64,000 bases of DNA, from assembly GCA_043228905.1 (NCBI GenBank), contig JBHGNT010000004.1, positions 24,862,001-24,926,000 of the forward strand, given 5' to 3'. The DNA is from Azolla caroliniana. Taxonomy: Eukaryota > Polypodiophyta. Below the pieces are notes generated by a model. That model had not been told where the DNA came from and did not search any database. It saw only the letters and a list, made by a program, of their open reading frames with translations. A program made the translations under genes and the position numbers. This document shows, in pieces, positions 1-10,128 of this stretch. Within the stretch, counting starts at the first letter, position 1, and every line of letters begins with the position of its first letter.

Positions 1-3000
1 GCATTCGTCTATAACATGCTGGGTGGTCAATTTTGGACCCTTAGTATTGTCTTTTGTTTCCTCTTCCAGTATCAATCCTAGCAAATCCGATCCATAAACA
101 CCACCCTCGCTCTGTATTCTTTTGCGCCGTGACTCTACAAGCTCATGGAGTTTAAGATTTATCTTCGTCTCAAGGTTCACACATTTACGGTTACTCTTTG
201 TTGGCAAATATCTGAGAAGAACATCACAACAAACTCTCAACAACACATGGTATAGACACACGTAGATCATTAATTCTGATGTGAGATCATCTGAAGGTGT
301 GTTGGAATTCTAAATTCCCTTTATTTTCAAAATAGTTTCAGTAATGGATGTTGGACTCAGTAGATAATTCTATCATGTGAGTAAGATGAAAAGCTATTTT
401 TTAGTACTTGTTCATATACACCTTTTATGTAACAAACAATGCCGTATAAACTGGTTCAAAACAAAAATATTAGTTATAGTAAAGCTTAACCTATTGGAAA
501 TTAACATACAAGGGTATCTTAAACAAGGTTTTGTATTAACATGATATTGAGTGTTTACATACAGTAAATTGCCTCCTTCCAATAGACACTTGTGAAAGCA
601 GTAGTTGTGCTTTTTACATACCTGTATCCTGGGATTATTGTGTTCTGAACACGAAGTCGAGCAAGCAACTGAAGAAGTTCAACTTGCATTTCAAACACGT
701 CTCTCCCTTCGAGATAGCTAGAGCCAAACAATGACCGCACAAGGGTGACAGCAGTAACATCCTTAATGGGCTTTGCAACTTCTATCTCCAGTGGGCCACT
801 TTGTTCTAACACCTGTTTCTTCCAGTCTTCAACCATTTCCATTGTACTTGCCGTCATGTGAACGACCATTTCCTATCATACAAAGTGCCAAAAGTCGAGA
901 TTAACAACCTTACACAAGACCATGTACAGTAAATCATTTTTCATATTTGAAATGCGTCATGAAATTAAGAGCAAAACCTTTCATTTCGATCCTTCTCAGA
1001 ATAATCAATTTCAGTCTTCATCACTTGTGATTAGTAAAACACCATTGTATTCCACCTTTAGCCATGTTTGTCTACAATATGGGCCCTTTTTTATATGGTC
1101 TTCACTGTATTATATTCATATGCATGGCCACACTTATCTGATCCAAAGCAAATTTGCTTATATATTCAGTTTCTGGTAATAATATCAAACCTTAAACTCT
1201 TCATCACTCTTCTGTCCAAAATCTAAGACATGACTAAGCCATTCTTCCTATCCTGTGAACAAGTGTGTAGAAGTTACATAAACATTCTTTAACCATGTGT
1301 ATACAGTTGTCTACCTTGATTTTCTCTGCGAAGAAGGCCGGCCTCATGATGTTGCGGTGGTGTTCCCACTCTTCTCCATCAATAAGGAGGAGTCCATTTC
1401 CCAACAAGCGAAAGAATGACTTAATGGTAACATTCATTCTCTTAAAATGCTTCACGTCAGCCATCAAGGCACATTTGGCATCTTCTGGTTTGGTTATTGC
1501 CACTATGGCTTGGCTGCCCCACCAATAAACAAAAGGGGCGTCATCTGCATTAACAGTGAGATGAAGAAATCACTCAAAATAGCATATCATGATTAGAGAG
1601 AATTAATTCACCAAAACAAATGGATCGAATACAAGCCAAACATCAAGGGGAAGGAATCGCCACAAAATCGTAATTTGTGAGAAAAAAGCAAATATTAATG
1701 AGAAGGAATCACAACAGAAAGCTACCATGATCGAGAAGGATGGATTAGACTGATTGCGTATCCAATTGTTTACCAAGAACAAAGGGATTAAGCTTCCATA
1801 GACTTCACTTGATTGTGTTGTGGTTTCTTGTTTTGTTCTCAATATTCATGGAAGTTTGTTTGTTTGTTTCTTTGCTTTGGGATTACAGTAGTATAATCAA
1901 AAGGTAGCTGCTATCTTTGTCAACATGTTTGGTGGGCTTTTTAGCTCAGATTCTTTACCTCTGTAAACATTTATAGCTGGGAAGAGGGATTTTTGGCTTG
2001 GATTAAAACCATACCACCACTGTTAACACATTTATAGCTCAGAAGGAGGTTGGTGGGGTTTAGCCCTCCAAATAAAACAGATGTGTTGTCTTACAACAGA
2101 AAACAATCACGATTGAGAAGAAATCACCACAGAAGCACCAGGTGTGAGGAGTCAACATAGAAGCATGAAGGAACCACTACAAAAGGCAATCATGAGTGGG
2201 AAGCAGCCACCACAAAAGCAATGGTGAGTAAGAAATCACTATCACAATAGCAATCATGAGTGGGAAGACACAACTGCAAAAGCACCTACCATAGGTATGA
2301 AATAACAATGAAAAGCAACCGTCATAAAGAAGAAACTAATCACAAACGCATAAAAAATGCATCATTCGGATCAAGCCATTGGGAAAATACTAAAAAACCA
2401 TTTAGTGAGAGAAAAAGAGAAAAAAAAAATTGAAAAACATCACGGAAACATCAGATACGCCAAAAAAGAATGAGCATCAGATAGGGAGAGAAAGAGATTC
2501 AAGTATAAAGATGTATAGTAAGAATGAGAAAAATCATCGTCAACGTTATAAGAGAGAAAAAGGCATCATTAGCACCATCATTAAAGAGAAAAATAGAAAT
2601 ACGAGGGTAAAAATGAGAAACGAATGGTGCCATATTGTCCATAAGCATGCCGCACTATCATCCTTCATCATCCATAACGCATGGTGCATCATTATTGGTC
2701 ATCGTCCGTAAGCATAAGCATGGTGAACTGTCGGTGTCATTATCCTTATCATGCATCACCCATAACTATGGTTCATCATCGTGCATCACCCATAAGTATA
2801 GTGCATCATCAGCAACATCCTTATTAGACATGTTCGTCGTGAATTGCATCCATGCATGATGCACAATCCACAATGCCTCATCCATCAATCCATTCTGGCA
2901 GACCAAGAAACAGGTACATTGTACTATAGTATGTACCTACCTTGATGATGATACGTGGATATGTGCTTGTTGATGAAAGGGAAAAGGCGATCGAAGAGGA

Positions 3001-3256
3001 GGTGATGATGAGAAGGCGAGGGCATGGGAGAGCTTTGTGCTTCTGCATCCATCCTCTTCAACTCTACGAAGTTACCAGTGACAGGAGGATATGGAAGGAC
3101 ATGGAACCCCTGCTCAACAAGGGCTTTGTAAGCAGACCAGGGGCGAATGAAGTAGGATTGAATCAATGAGAACACGAAGCGCAATCCGAAGATGGCAAGC
3201 AAAGACATGGAAATCGCCAGAAAGCTAAAGGAGGAGTCGATGGTGTACGGAGCCAT
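1..3256 (-). CDS. Cytochrome P450, CYP72 clan (partial, 3' end beyond left edge)
   Basis: Membrane-bound haem monooxygenase; the substrate cannot be told. I assembled four exons: 2941-3256, 1315-1544, 622-872 and 1-211. All have GT-AG borders and the phases join (1, 0, 2). Residues about 8-30 form a hydrophobic N-terminal anchor. Exon 2 carries the C-helix region, GEEWEHHRNIMRPAFF, with the WxxxR haem-contact motif. Exon 3 has EMVEDWKK and FGSSYLEGRDVF, and ends IPGYR. Exon 4 gives YLPTKSNR and YGSDLLGLILEE, then TTQHVIDEC, which leads into the I-helix. This order is typical of the CYP72 clan, closest in feel to CYP709/CYP735. About 336 residues are present of a usual 510-520; the I-helix oxygen motif, ExxR and Cys ligand lie outside the window. 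No stop or frameshift was seen. The ATG at 3254-3256 is the only Met before the anchor. Confidence 0.9.
1545..2940 (-). other. P450 intron 1 with decayed simple repeats
   Basis: This 1.4-kb intron has GT at 2940 and AG at 1545-1546 on the minus strand. Roughly 2100-2350 repeats loosely around 'aatcatgagtgggaag', and 2630-2870 loosely around 'gcatcacccataa'. These look like diverged minisatellite arrays. I see no coding exon or intact transposon in it. Confidence 0.6.
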
Positions 3257-3533
3257 TTGAGTAGTCTTCCTCTTTTGTCTGTCTTTCAGAATATGTGTGT
3301 GTGTGTGTATGGAAGAACCGATTAATTCCCCTCTATCCTTCCATCTTCTTCTTCTTCTTCTTCTTCTTCTTCGTCATCTGCACCTCCCCTGTTCTTTCTT
3401 CTTTCTGTCTTTCATTCGTTTGATCTTATCACTGTTCTTTAGTCCTTACAATCAGGAAAAAAGGATAAAAAAAGCCCAAATGGAATTGTCATCTTCTAAG
3501 AAACACCTAGGCTTTACTTTCCTGGTTCAAAAG
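3257..3533 (-). promoter_or_regulatory. P450 upstream/5' leader region with GT and TTC microsatellites
   Basis: The region lies directly upstream of the P450 ATG. It holds a short GT run near 3296-3309 and a (TTC)n tract at about 3344-3372; on the transcribed strand the latter reads GAA repeats. I see no convincing TATA box. The hAT-like element at 3534 begins only about 275 bp upstream of the start codon, so the functional promoter may have been displaced or altered by it. Confidence 0.45.
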
Positions 3534-4979
3534 TAACGATGGGGAACGGCTCGGTTTGGAACCGAACCGAACCGAACCGAACCGCGAAACCGCGGCATAA
3601 CGGTTTAAACCATAGAACGTAATATATCGTGTTCGTGCAAGCATTCAAACGTTTGGAAACGAACACGTTTGAAATGGGAAAAATACATGCTCCTTTTTTT
3701 TCATTTATTGTCATTACAGTTCTGCTCACAATTCATGCTACTGTTGTCTATGTCTTTGGGTTCGATTCCCAAATTCTCATATCTTTCTCTCTCTCTCTCT
3801 CTCATTAGTACCATGTCATAGCAATATATTTATGTTAGTGTTATAATAATTTTTTTCTTTTGTTTTTTTATTATTAGAACTAAGCACAACCTAGTGTAGT
3901 GGTAAGTTGTTGTGCTATTATTACTTGTGTCTTGGGTTCAATTCATAACTTTCTCATATCCTCTTGTTAGTGTCATGGCAAAATTTTATGTTAATGTCAC
4001 GCTCCTTTTTCTTCTTTTTCTTTCTTTCTTTGTTATTAGAAATTAGCTCACCCGAGTGGTAAGTTGTCATGCTACTACTGCCTATGTCATGGGAAAATTT
4101 TATGTTAGTGTCATGTTCCTTTTTCTTGCTTTCTTTGTTATTAGAAATTGTCACCCTAGTGGTAAGTTGTTATGCTACTAGCCTATGTCATGTTTTCTTC
4201 ATATTCTTGAATATACGTTTTATGAGTTTTTGATCGTTTCTTTTTTTCTTTCTTTGTTATTAGAAATTAGGTCACCCTAGTGGTAAGTTGTTATGCTACT
4301 ACTGCCTATGTCATGTTTTCTTCATATTCTCGAATATACGTTTTATGAGTTTTTGAACGTTTGATTATAATTTATAATGACATATTTTGATTCAATCTCT
4401 ATAGTTCATACTCATTTTTTTGTAAAGTTTTAAAGTGACGATGATAGAGATGTCTTGATGCTTATGTTGGTGGTTCACAATGGATTAGAGTCCACTTACT
4501 GGGATTGAGAGTGAATCAATATATAATATAGACCCTAGTCAATCCAATCCAACTTTGAGATGATTTACCATACACGATTGATTTGAATCATTCTCGAATG
4601 CGAATGCACGTATGGTTCATTCTATGGTTTTAACGTTTCAGTTCAGGTTCAGTTCCAGTTCGGTTTCAACAATTAGAAACCGTGGTTTAATGGTTTTTTT
4701 TTTAAATTTAAAACAAAAAATTTTAAATTATTTTTAAACGATCTTTTCATTTTCATGCCTTATTCTCACATTTTAGGAAAATCTTTAAAATTTTGAAATT
4801 TTAAAATTTAGAATTTGACCTAAGCTAAAAACTGAAACCGTGGTTTTACGGGTTTAATGGCTTAACGGTTTAAATTTTTTTAATGGTTTAGTTTAACGGT
4901 TTTGTGGTTCAGTTCAGGTTTCTAAAAAATTTAACGGTTCGGTTTTGACCCTCTCGAACCGAACCGTTGCCGATTGTTA
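3534..4979. mobile_element. Non-autonomous hAT-like DNA element with 8-bp TSD
   Basis: The left end reads TAACGATGGGGAACGG and the right end, reverse-complemented, TAACAATCGGCAACGG: imperfect 16-bp terminal inverted repeats. The flanks 3526-3533 and 4980-4987 are both TTCAAAAG, a perfect 8-bp target duplication, the size made by hAT transposases. Just inside both ends are repeated AACCG/CGGTT motifs, as expected of subterminal transposase-binding sites. There is no transposase ORF in 1446 bp, so it would need a helper. The middle carries tRNA-like SINE units. Superfamily assignment is inferred from TSD length and termini. Confidence 0.85.
3734..4340 (+). repeat. Tandem tRNA-like SINE units nested in the hAT-like element
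   Basis: About five related units of 60-120 bp repeat the string 'ctagtggtaagttgt.atgctac.actgcctatgtc'. The unit at 3892-3944 has an A-box-like TAGTGTAGTGG and a B-box GGTTCAATTC at pol III spacing. An earlier unit has the B-box GGTTCGATTCC near 3760. Later units keep the A-box-like string but have lost the B-box. Units are separated by T-rich TTTCTTTC tracts. This fits a tRNA-derived SINE that was amplified in tandem and decayed. Confidence 0.55.
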
Positions 4980-5169
4980 TTCAAAAGTCGCCCAAGGTCC
5001 TGATTCAATCAATTTCACTCTAATTTTAAATCTCTTTCTCTCCTCTTCCTTACCAAATGCACTAAGGTTTGTCATTGGACATCTTACAATATCATCTCGC
5101 CAACTTGAGATCGAGAATGTTCATACAAATGGAGTCCTTGAAACGGAAAGGATGTTAAGAATTAGGTGA

Positions 5170-5592
5170 TTAACTACATGTTAATTAGTACCTAATTATG
5201 TGATTAAGTTAAGCGGAAGATTAAGTGATATGTGTGTGTATGTGTGTGAGAGGAAGAGAGAGAGAAGTACACTTATGATCAACACAAGATGGGGGATGAT
5301 TAACTCTATATTAAATTAGCATCATCAAAATCCAAAAATACTTACAATGAGGTATATATGTATACAACTCATGTGCAACGGTGCACATGTGTGAGTAGAA
5401 CATAGGTACAAGGATGTAAGTCCTATATTCAATATACTTGGTAGTGGAGGATCTTGAATGTATCCCCACTTACGTACAAGTACAAAATCCTATTTAAGGG
5501 TTTATAGACTCCTAACTAGATTCTATCTAGGTAAGTACGAAGTTACATGGTTGACTAAATAACTAAACTAAGTTGAGCTTGATCTCTCAACA
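5170..5592 (-). mobile_element. Probable LTR fragment (TGTTGAGA family)
   Basis: On the minus strand the segment begins at 5592 with TGTTGAGAGATCAAGCTCAA. This nearly matches the LTR start TGTTGAGAATCAAGCTCAAC seen at 15426 (minus) and 56982 (plus). Near 5230-5270 it holds mixed GT and GA microsatellites, like the 57.3-kb copy. I see neither a clear polypurine tract next to it nor an LTR end, so the boundaries are approximate. Confidence 0.4.
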
Positions 5593-7609
5593 AAGGATAT
5601 ATAGATTATGTCACATACAGATAGAACGAGTATCACTTTAAATGCACGCGTCCAACTTACGTCGAGATAAGGGCAAAATACCAAGTCATACGCGGACCCT
5701 CTCCAAACTATTAGATACTCTAGATATAAAGAAACTAGGTAGATATATAACTTAGAGCTAAAACAACATAGAGAGAATAACTACAAATTTGTTAACAATA
5801 ACCTTTCTAATATTCACCAACATGTAACCAATGAAAAAAAATTCAGGGACATGAATGTGGGACACACCTGCACCACTCGACCTCTCCCTTGCAGAAGCGG
5901 AAAACCAAAGACCAATTGAACGCCCTTGGATGTCGCACCTCAAAGCAACTCGTGGTGTAGAAGCAATTAAGAAGATAAGGGAACGTGAGTTACATTGCCT
6001 GGTACATTTTACATTGGGACCGCGGGCCACACCCACATCGAAACCCTTTGACCTCTCACTCCTTTTCAAGAGACTTGGATGGAAATGAAACTAGGCCTAG
6101 CACAAAGTATTTCCTTTATAGAATATGTTACACCATAACATTTTTTGTACAACAACGTTACCGCATATACTAGGCTTGTTTGTGATCATTTTTCACCATG
6201 CCATAAAAATGTAGTCTTCTATCTGTACTATTTTAGACATTGGCACAACTCAACCTACGCATAAATAGAAGTCGCACCTTACTAGTTCGCAACCTATAAA
6301 TTGTCCCCCCCCAAACATTACTAATGTCCTTGAGCGAAACTTTCTCCATGAAACAACACCACCCTTTCCCCAAAGCTTTAAGTGGACATGTGTAATAAAT
6401 ATCATTTTCCACATGGGATGTGATTCAATATCACCACATCACAAAGTAGTTTTAGCTTAATTAGTTGACATAAAAGAAGTGGAAGTCCATCGGCAAACAA
6501 TGTTACTCGCTTGCGAGGAGAATCCCTTGCAAAAATTTATCATTTTTTCTGTTTTTAAATGTCACAAAATCGTTAGGATTATACTTAACTTGGCAAATTC
6601 AAAATCTTGATGATCACATTAAGTTCAACATGAACTTAATACAATGATATTCCCTCAAGCCATAGGCAATGCACATGTAGAGGAACTCTAAAACATGCTT
6701 CCAATGAATCATCATGTTGTTACATATCAATTAATACACATGTTTGGCACCAACTTTGGATTGCTAATTCCCATACATTGGCCAAAAGCCCACAAACTTC
6801 CACATGAATAATAGTGCTTACGTAGTGGGCAAATTTGGTATTAGTGTATCCCCCACAACTGGAATGAATCTATATTAGTCACTACCCAAATGGTACTAAT
6901 CCATTTATAAAAGTATATTGAGATGAAATCATGAGAAACATGGGTTGCCTCTCTACACAAATATCTGCTTTCATTTATGTCCCTTCATGCTAGCACACAC
7001 TTCAACCTAATGGTCTAAATTGGCCAAAAACATCTAGGGTTTCACACTCCAATGCTTTTGTGAAAGTTAAAGTTGTTCCAAAAGAACTTTGAATTTCTTT
7101 TTTCCTCTTATCTAAAGCATATAACAATTATAAAAGAAAAAATATGAAATTCTGGGAGAATAGACTATGTTCTTTTGGTATTAAGTGACCCCAACATGTA
7201 AATAGCTTCATCTACTCTTCCAATACTCTTTTATCAAGTTAGGTAAACACTAGAGAAGCTCAAGTGGGACATCATAATGATTATGGGGATGATGATTAAT
7301 GGGAGAGAGAACAAGGTGTTAGACATGTTATAATTTGACTAAGTGACTATTGAGACCATGTTACAAGCTAGGTGGTCTTCAAATTGGTTGAACCTCATAT
7401 GGAGGAGTGTATCTCCATAAAAGTCCTTAATTGTATTTAGTAGATAATGGATCCTCATAGAATACTATATGAGCAAGTATTGTTGTTAGTATTATTATCA
7501 ATCAAGCCTCATATCAAGGAGCTCAACTCTATAAAAGTCCCTTATTGATATCAATGTGGGTCTTTGAATGAGACATTAATGTTGGTAATATGATGTGCAT
7601 CAATGCTAA
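5593..7609. other. Intergenic, no recognisable gene
   Basis: About 2 kb of AT-rich DNA. Short open frames near 5758-6170 on both strands have no recognisable domain and overlap each other. A C8 run occurs near 6306. I see nothing else to annotate. Confidence 0.5.
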
Positions 7610-7617
7610 CTTAATAT

Positions 7618-8045
7618 TAGGGATCGGCAACGGTTCGGTTTAGGCTTAGCCGATTTGGCCTGATCCAAGCCAAACCGGCTAAGCCTAAACCGTTTACAGG
7701 ATCTCAAACCTGAGCTGAGCCGAGCCGAGCTGGTTCACAAACCGGTTTAGGCTAAACCGGCTTGTGAACCGGCTTGGTAAACGGCTTGTAAACCGGTTTA
7801 GAAACCTCCCTACCTCCCTCTCTCTCTCAGATGATCCCTCCCACTCTCTCTCACGTGTGGTCTCGACTCTCTCTCCCTCTCCCTCTCTCTCCCCTCTATG
7901 TAGTTCCTCTCTCTCTCTCTCTCTCTCTCTCTCCCCTCTGTGTAGTCTCTCTCTCTCTCTCTCCTTATATGTTGTCTCCCTCCCTCTCTCTCTCTCTCCT
8001 CGTTTGTGTAGTCTCTCTCTCTCTCTCTCTCCTTATATGTTGTCT

Positions 8046-8078
<33 letters not shown>

Positions 8079-8422
8079 CTTATATGTTGTCTCCCTCCCT
8101 CTCTCTCTCTCTCCTCGTTTGTGTAGTCTCTCTCTCTCTCTCTCCTTATATGTTGTCTCCCTCCCTCTGTCTCTCTCTCCTCGTCTATGTAGTTCTCCCT
8201 CCCTTACTCTCTCTCTCTCTTTCCCCTTGTCTGTTGTCTCTCTCCCCCTCTCTAAAGTTTATAAATGGCTTAAACGGTTTATCCGGCTTGAGCCGGTTTG
8301 GCGAGGCTCAAGCCAAGCCGAGCCGAGCTCAAACCGTTAAGGCAAGTTCAAGCCTAAACCGAACCGAGCCGAGCCGCTAAGCCAAACGGTTTAGGCTTGA
8401 GCCGAGCCGTTGCCGATCCCTA
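7618..8422. mobile_element. Non-autonomous hAT-like MITE with perfect TIR and 8-bp TSD
   Basis: The left end TAGGGATCGGCAACGG is matched exactly by the reverse complement of the right end, a 16-bp perfect inverted repeat. Flanks 7610-7617 and 8423-8430 are both CTTAATAT, an 8-bp target duplication. Inside each end are repeats of AACCG, GAGCCG and AGGCTTAGCCG. There is no transposase. Most of the interior is a CT-rich minisatellite. The termini share the core ATCGGCAACGG with the right end of the element at 3534-4979, so both were probably moved by related hAT transposases. Confidence 0.9.
7810..8255. repeat. Compound CT microsatellite/minisatellite inside the MITE
   Basis: Long (CT)n runs alternate with the spacers 'ccttatatgttgtctccctccctc' and 'ctcctcgtttgtgtag', giving a higher-order unit of roughly 65 bp present about three times plus variants. 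Open reading frames across it are simple Ser/Leu/Pro repeats and are not genes. Confidence 0.85.
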
Positions 8423-8632
8423 CTTAATATGATGGTAAATATAAGGTTTCGTAAAAACCAAGTGCTATTATATTATCTAGTTTAAAGGCACATAAACTAC
8501 ATGCATTATATTTGAGTTTTTAGTCAAGAAAAAAGTCTCTTGCTAATAGTTGTAGTTGACTTCCAAAAAAATTATTATCTTATTCTTTTTCCATTTCTCT
8601 GTTTTCAGATATATGTTCACACTTTCATGTGT

Positions 8633-8960
8633 TAGAAACCGCGGTTTAAACGATTTAATGGTTTTTTAAAAAAAATTTAAAAATTAAATTAAAAAAAGAA
8701 GAAGTTTTTAAACAATCTTTTCATCTTCAGGCCTTATTCTCACATTTTAGGAAAATCTTTAAAATTTTGAAAATTTAAAATAATGAAATATTTTAAATTT
8801 GAAATTTAACCTAAGTTGAAACCGAAACTGAACCACAAAACCACGGTTTTTACGGTTTAATGGTTTGAATTTTTTTTAATGGTTCGATTTTAGGTTTCAA
8901 AATTTTTAAACGATTTGGTTTTGACACTCTCAAACCAAACCGAACTGTTGCTGATTGTTA
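8633..8960. mobile_element. Truncated relative of the hAT-like element at 3534-4979
   Basis: The segment from 'ttagaaaccgcggtttaa' to 'aactgttgctgattgtta' parallels 4660-4979, including 'ccttattctcacattttaggaaaatctttaaaattttga'. The right terminus is kept in mutated form. No matching left terminus or target duplication is visible, so this is a 5'-deleted, older copy. Confidence 0.7.
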
Positions 8961-10128
8961 GTCTCAATTCAATAAGAGCAAACCCTTTCATATATACCCA
9001 TTATCTCCATCATTAAAGCCATTGGGTAATTCATCAATTAAATAAATATACATATCCTATGTTTGAGGATCATGAGTGATGACTACGTACCCATTTCCTC
9101 TAAACAAGGTTTAGGGTTTAGGGTTTTTATACATGACAACCTTGCATGCCTCATCACCAAACTACCATTTCAACATTGCCAATTAGCCAATAATATAGTT
9201 TAATTTTCGTTTCAATGTCTCCTATGAATTCATTATAGTCACTTCATGGAAGATCCTATTACACCTAGATACGTGGACCTTGCAAGTCATGTGGAAAATT
9301 GCCTTACAAATTACTACAAAGTGAAGGGTCTGGTCATTAGAAATTGTAAGTGTTGAAACTTGAACCTTGCACGTCATGGAGAATTAAGTATTAAGCTAAA
9401 CAATGTGCTGCTTTCATTAAGCACTTGTATTAGATATTCAAAGTTCATACATCAAGTAAATCAGAGTCATAGTATCACAGATATGTAAAAAATAGATGCA
9501 TGCAAGGTTGGGATATGCTCCAAACAGAGTGACAATCAATGCTTACACACGAGTAAAAAGTGGCTTTGTAGTTGTACAAAAACTTTTGAGAAGAGACATT
9601 TCAAATAGATACTCCCCAGAAGTCTAGGCACCATAAAATGTGATGTAAAAGCCCAAAGGATCTCAACAAGGATACAAGCCGTTTCAAATAGAGGGATGCA
9701 AAAAACTTTAAAACAAATATAGCACTACAATTAATACACTTTGCAGATGTCACAACACCTCAAGCATTACATTTATACAATAACAAATTGTCCTCGATGT
9801 ACAGTAATGCACTAGAGCTCTTCTACGAGATACTTTACAAGATGTGTTTTAGTAATATATGATCACATAAAACAAAGGCTGAATATGCCAATGCCAATGT
9901 GATAGAAAAAAGTGGTCTCATCTCATTTGGACACGCACTTCCTGCTATCAATTGAAAATAGCACTTACCAAGAGCATTTTTTTACAAACCACTTCCCATA
10001 AACAAATCCCCGTACATTGACTAAAGCCCAAGGGGCAATCAATGCATCAAAAATGTCACTCTTCCTTTGACATTGACTTGATCTTTACCTTTTACTAGAT
10101 GAAGAAAGATTGACAATGTGGAATTTTG
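8961..10128. other. 3' flank of the PSI gene, no gene seen
   Basis: AT-rich sequence downstream of the PSI stop codon. It must hold the PSI 3' UTR (minus strand, below 10129), but no poly(A) signal can be singled out with confidence. At about 9108-9127 there are two to three TTTAGGG units, a short telobox-like tract. Confidence 0.5.

Noticed and set aside
2430-2859. Plus-strand frames of 74-93 codons in P450 intron 1
   Set aside because: They arise from CAT/AAG-rich simple repeats; no domain, and the P450 exon chain on the other strand explains the locus.
7764-8380. Overlapping Ser/Leu/Pro-rich open frames of up to 169 codons
   Set aside because: They are translations of CT microsatellite inside the MITE; all three frames stay open for trivial reasons.
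9108-9127. TTTAGGG repeats, possible telomere remnant
   Set aside because: Only two to three units; short teloboxes are common and do not indicate a chromosome end.
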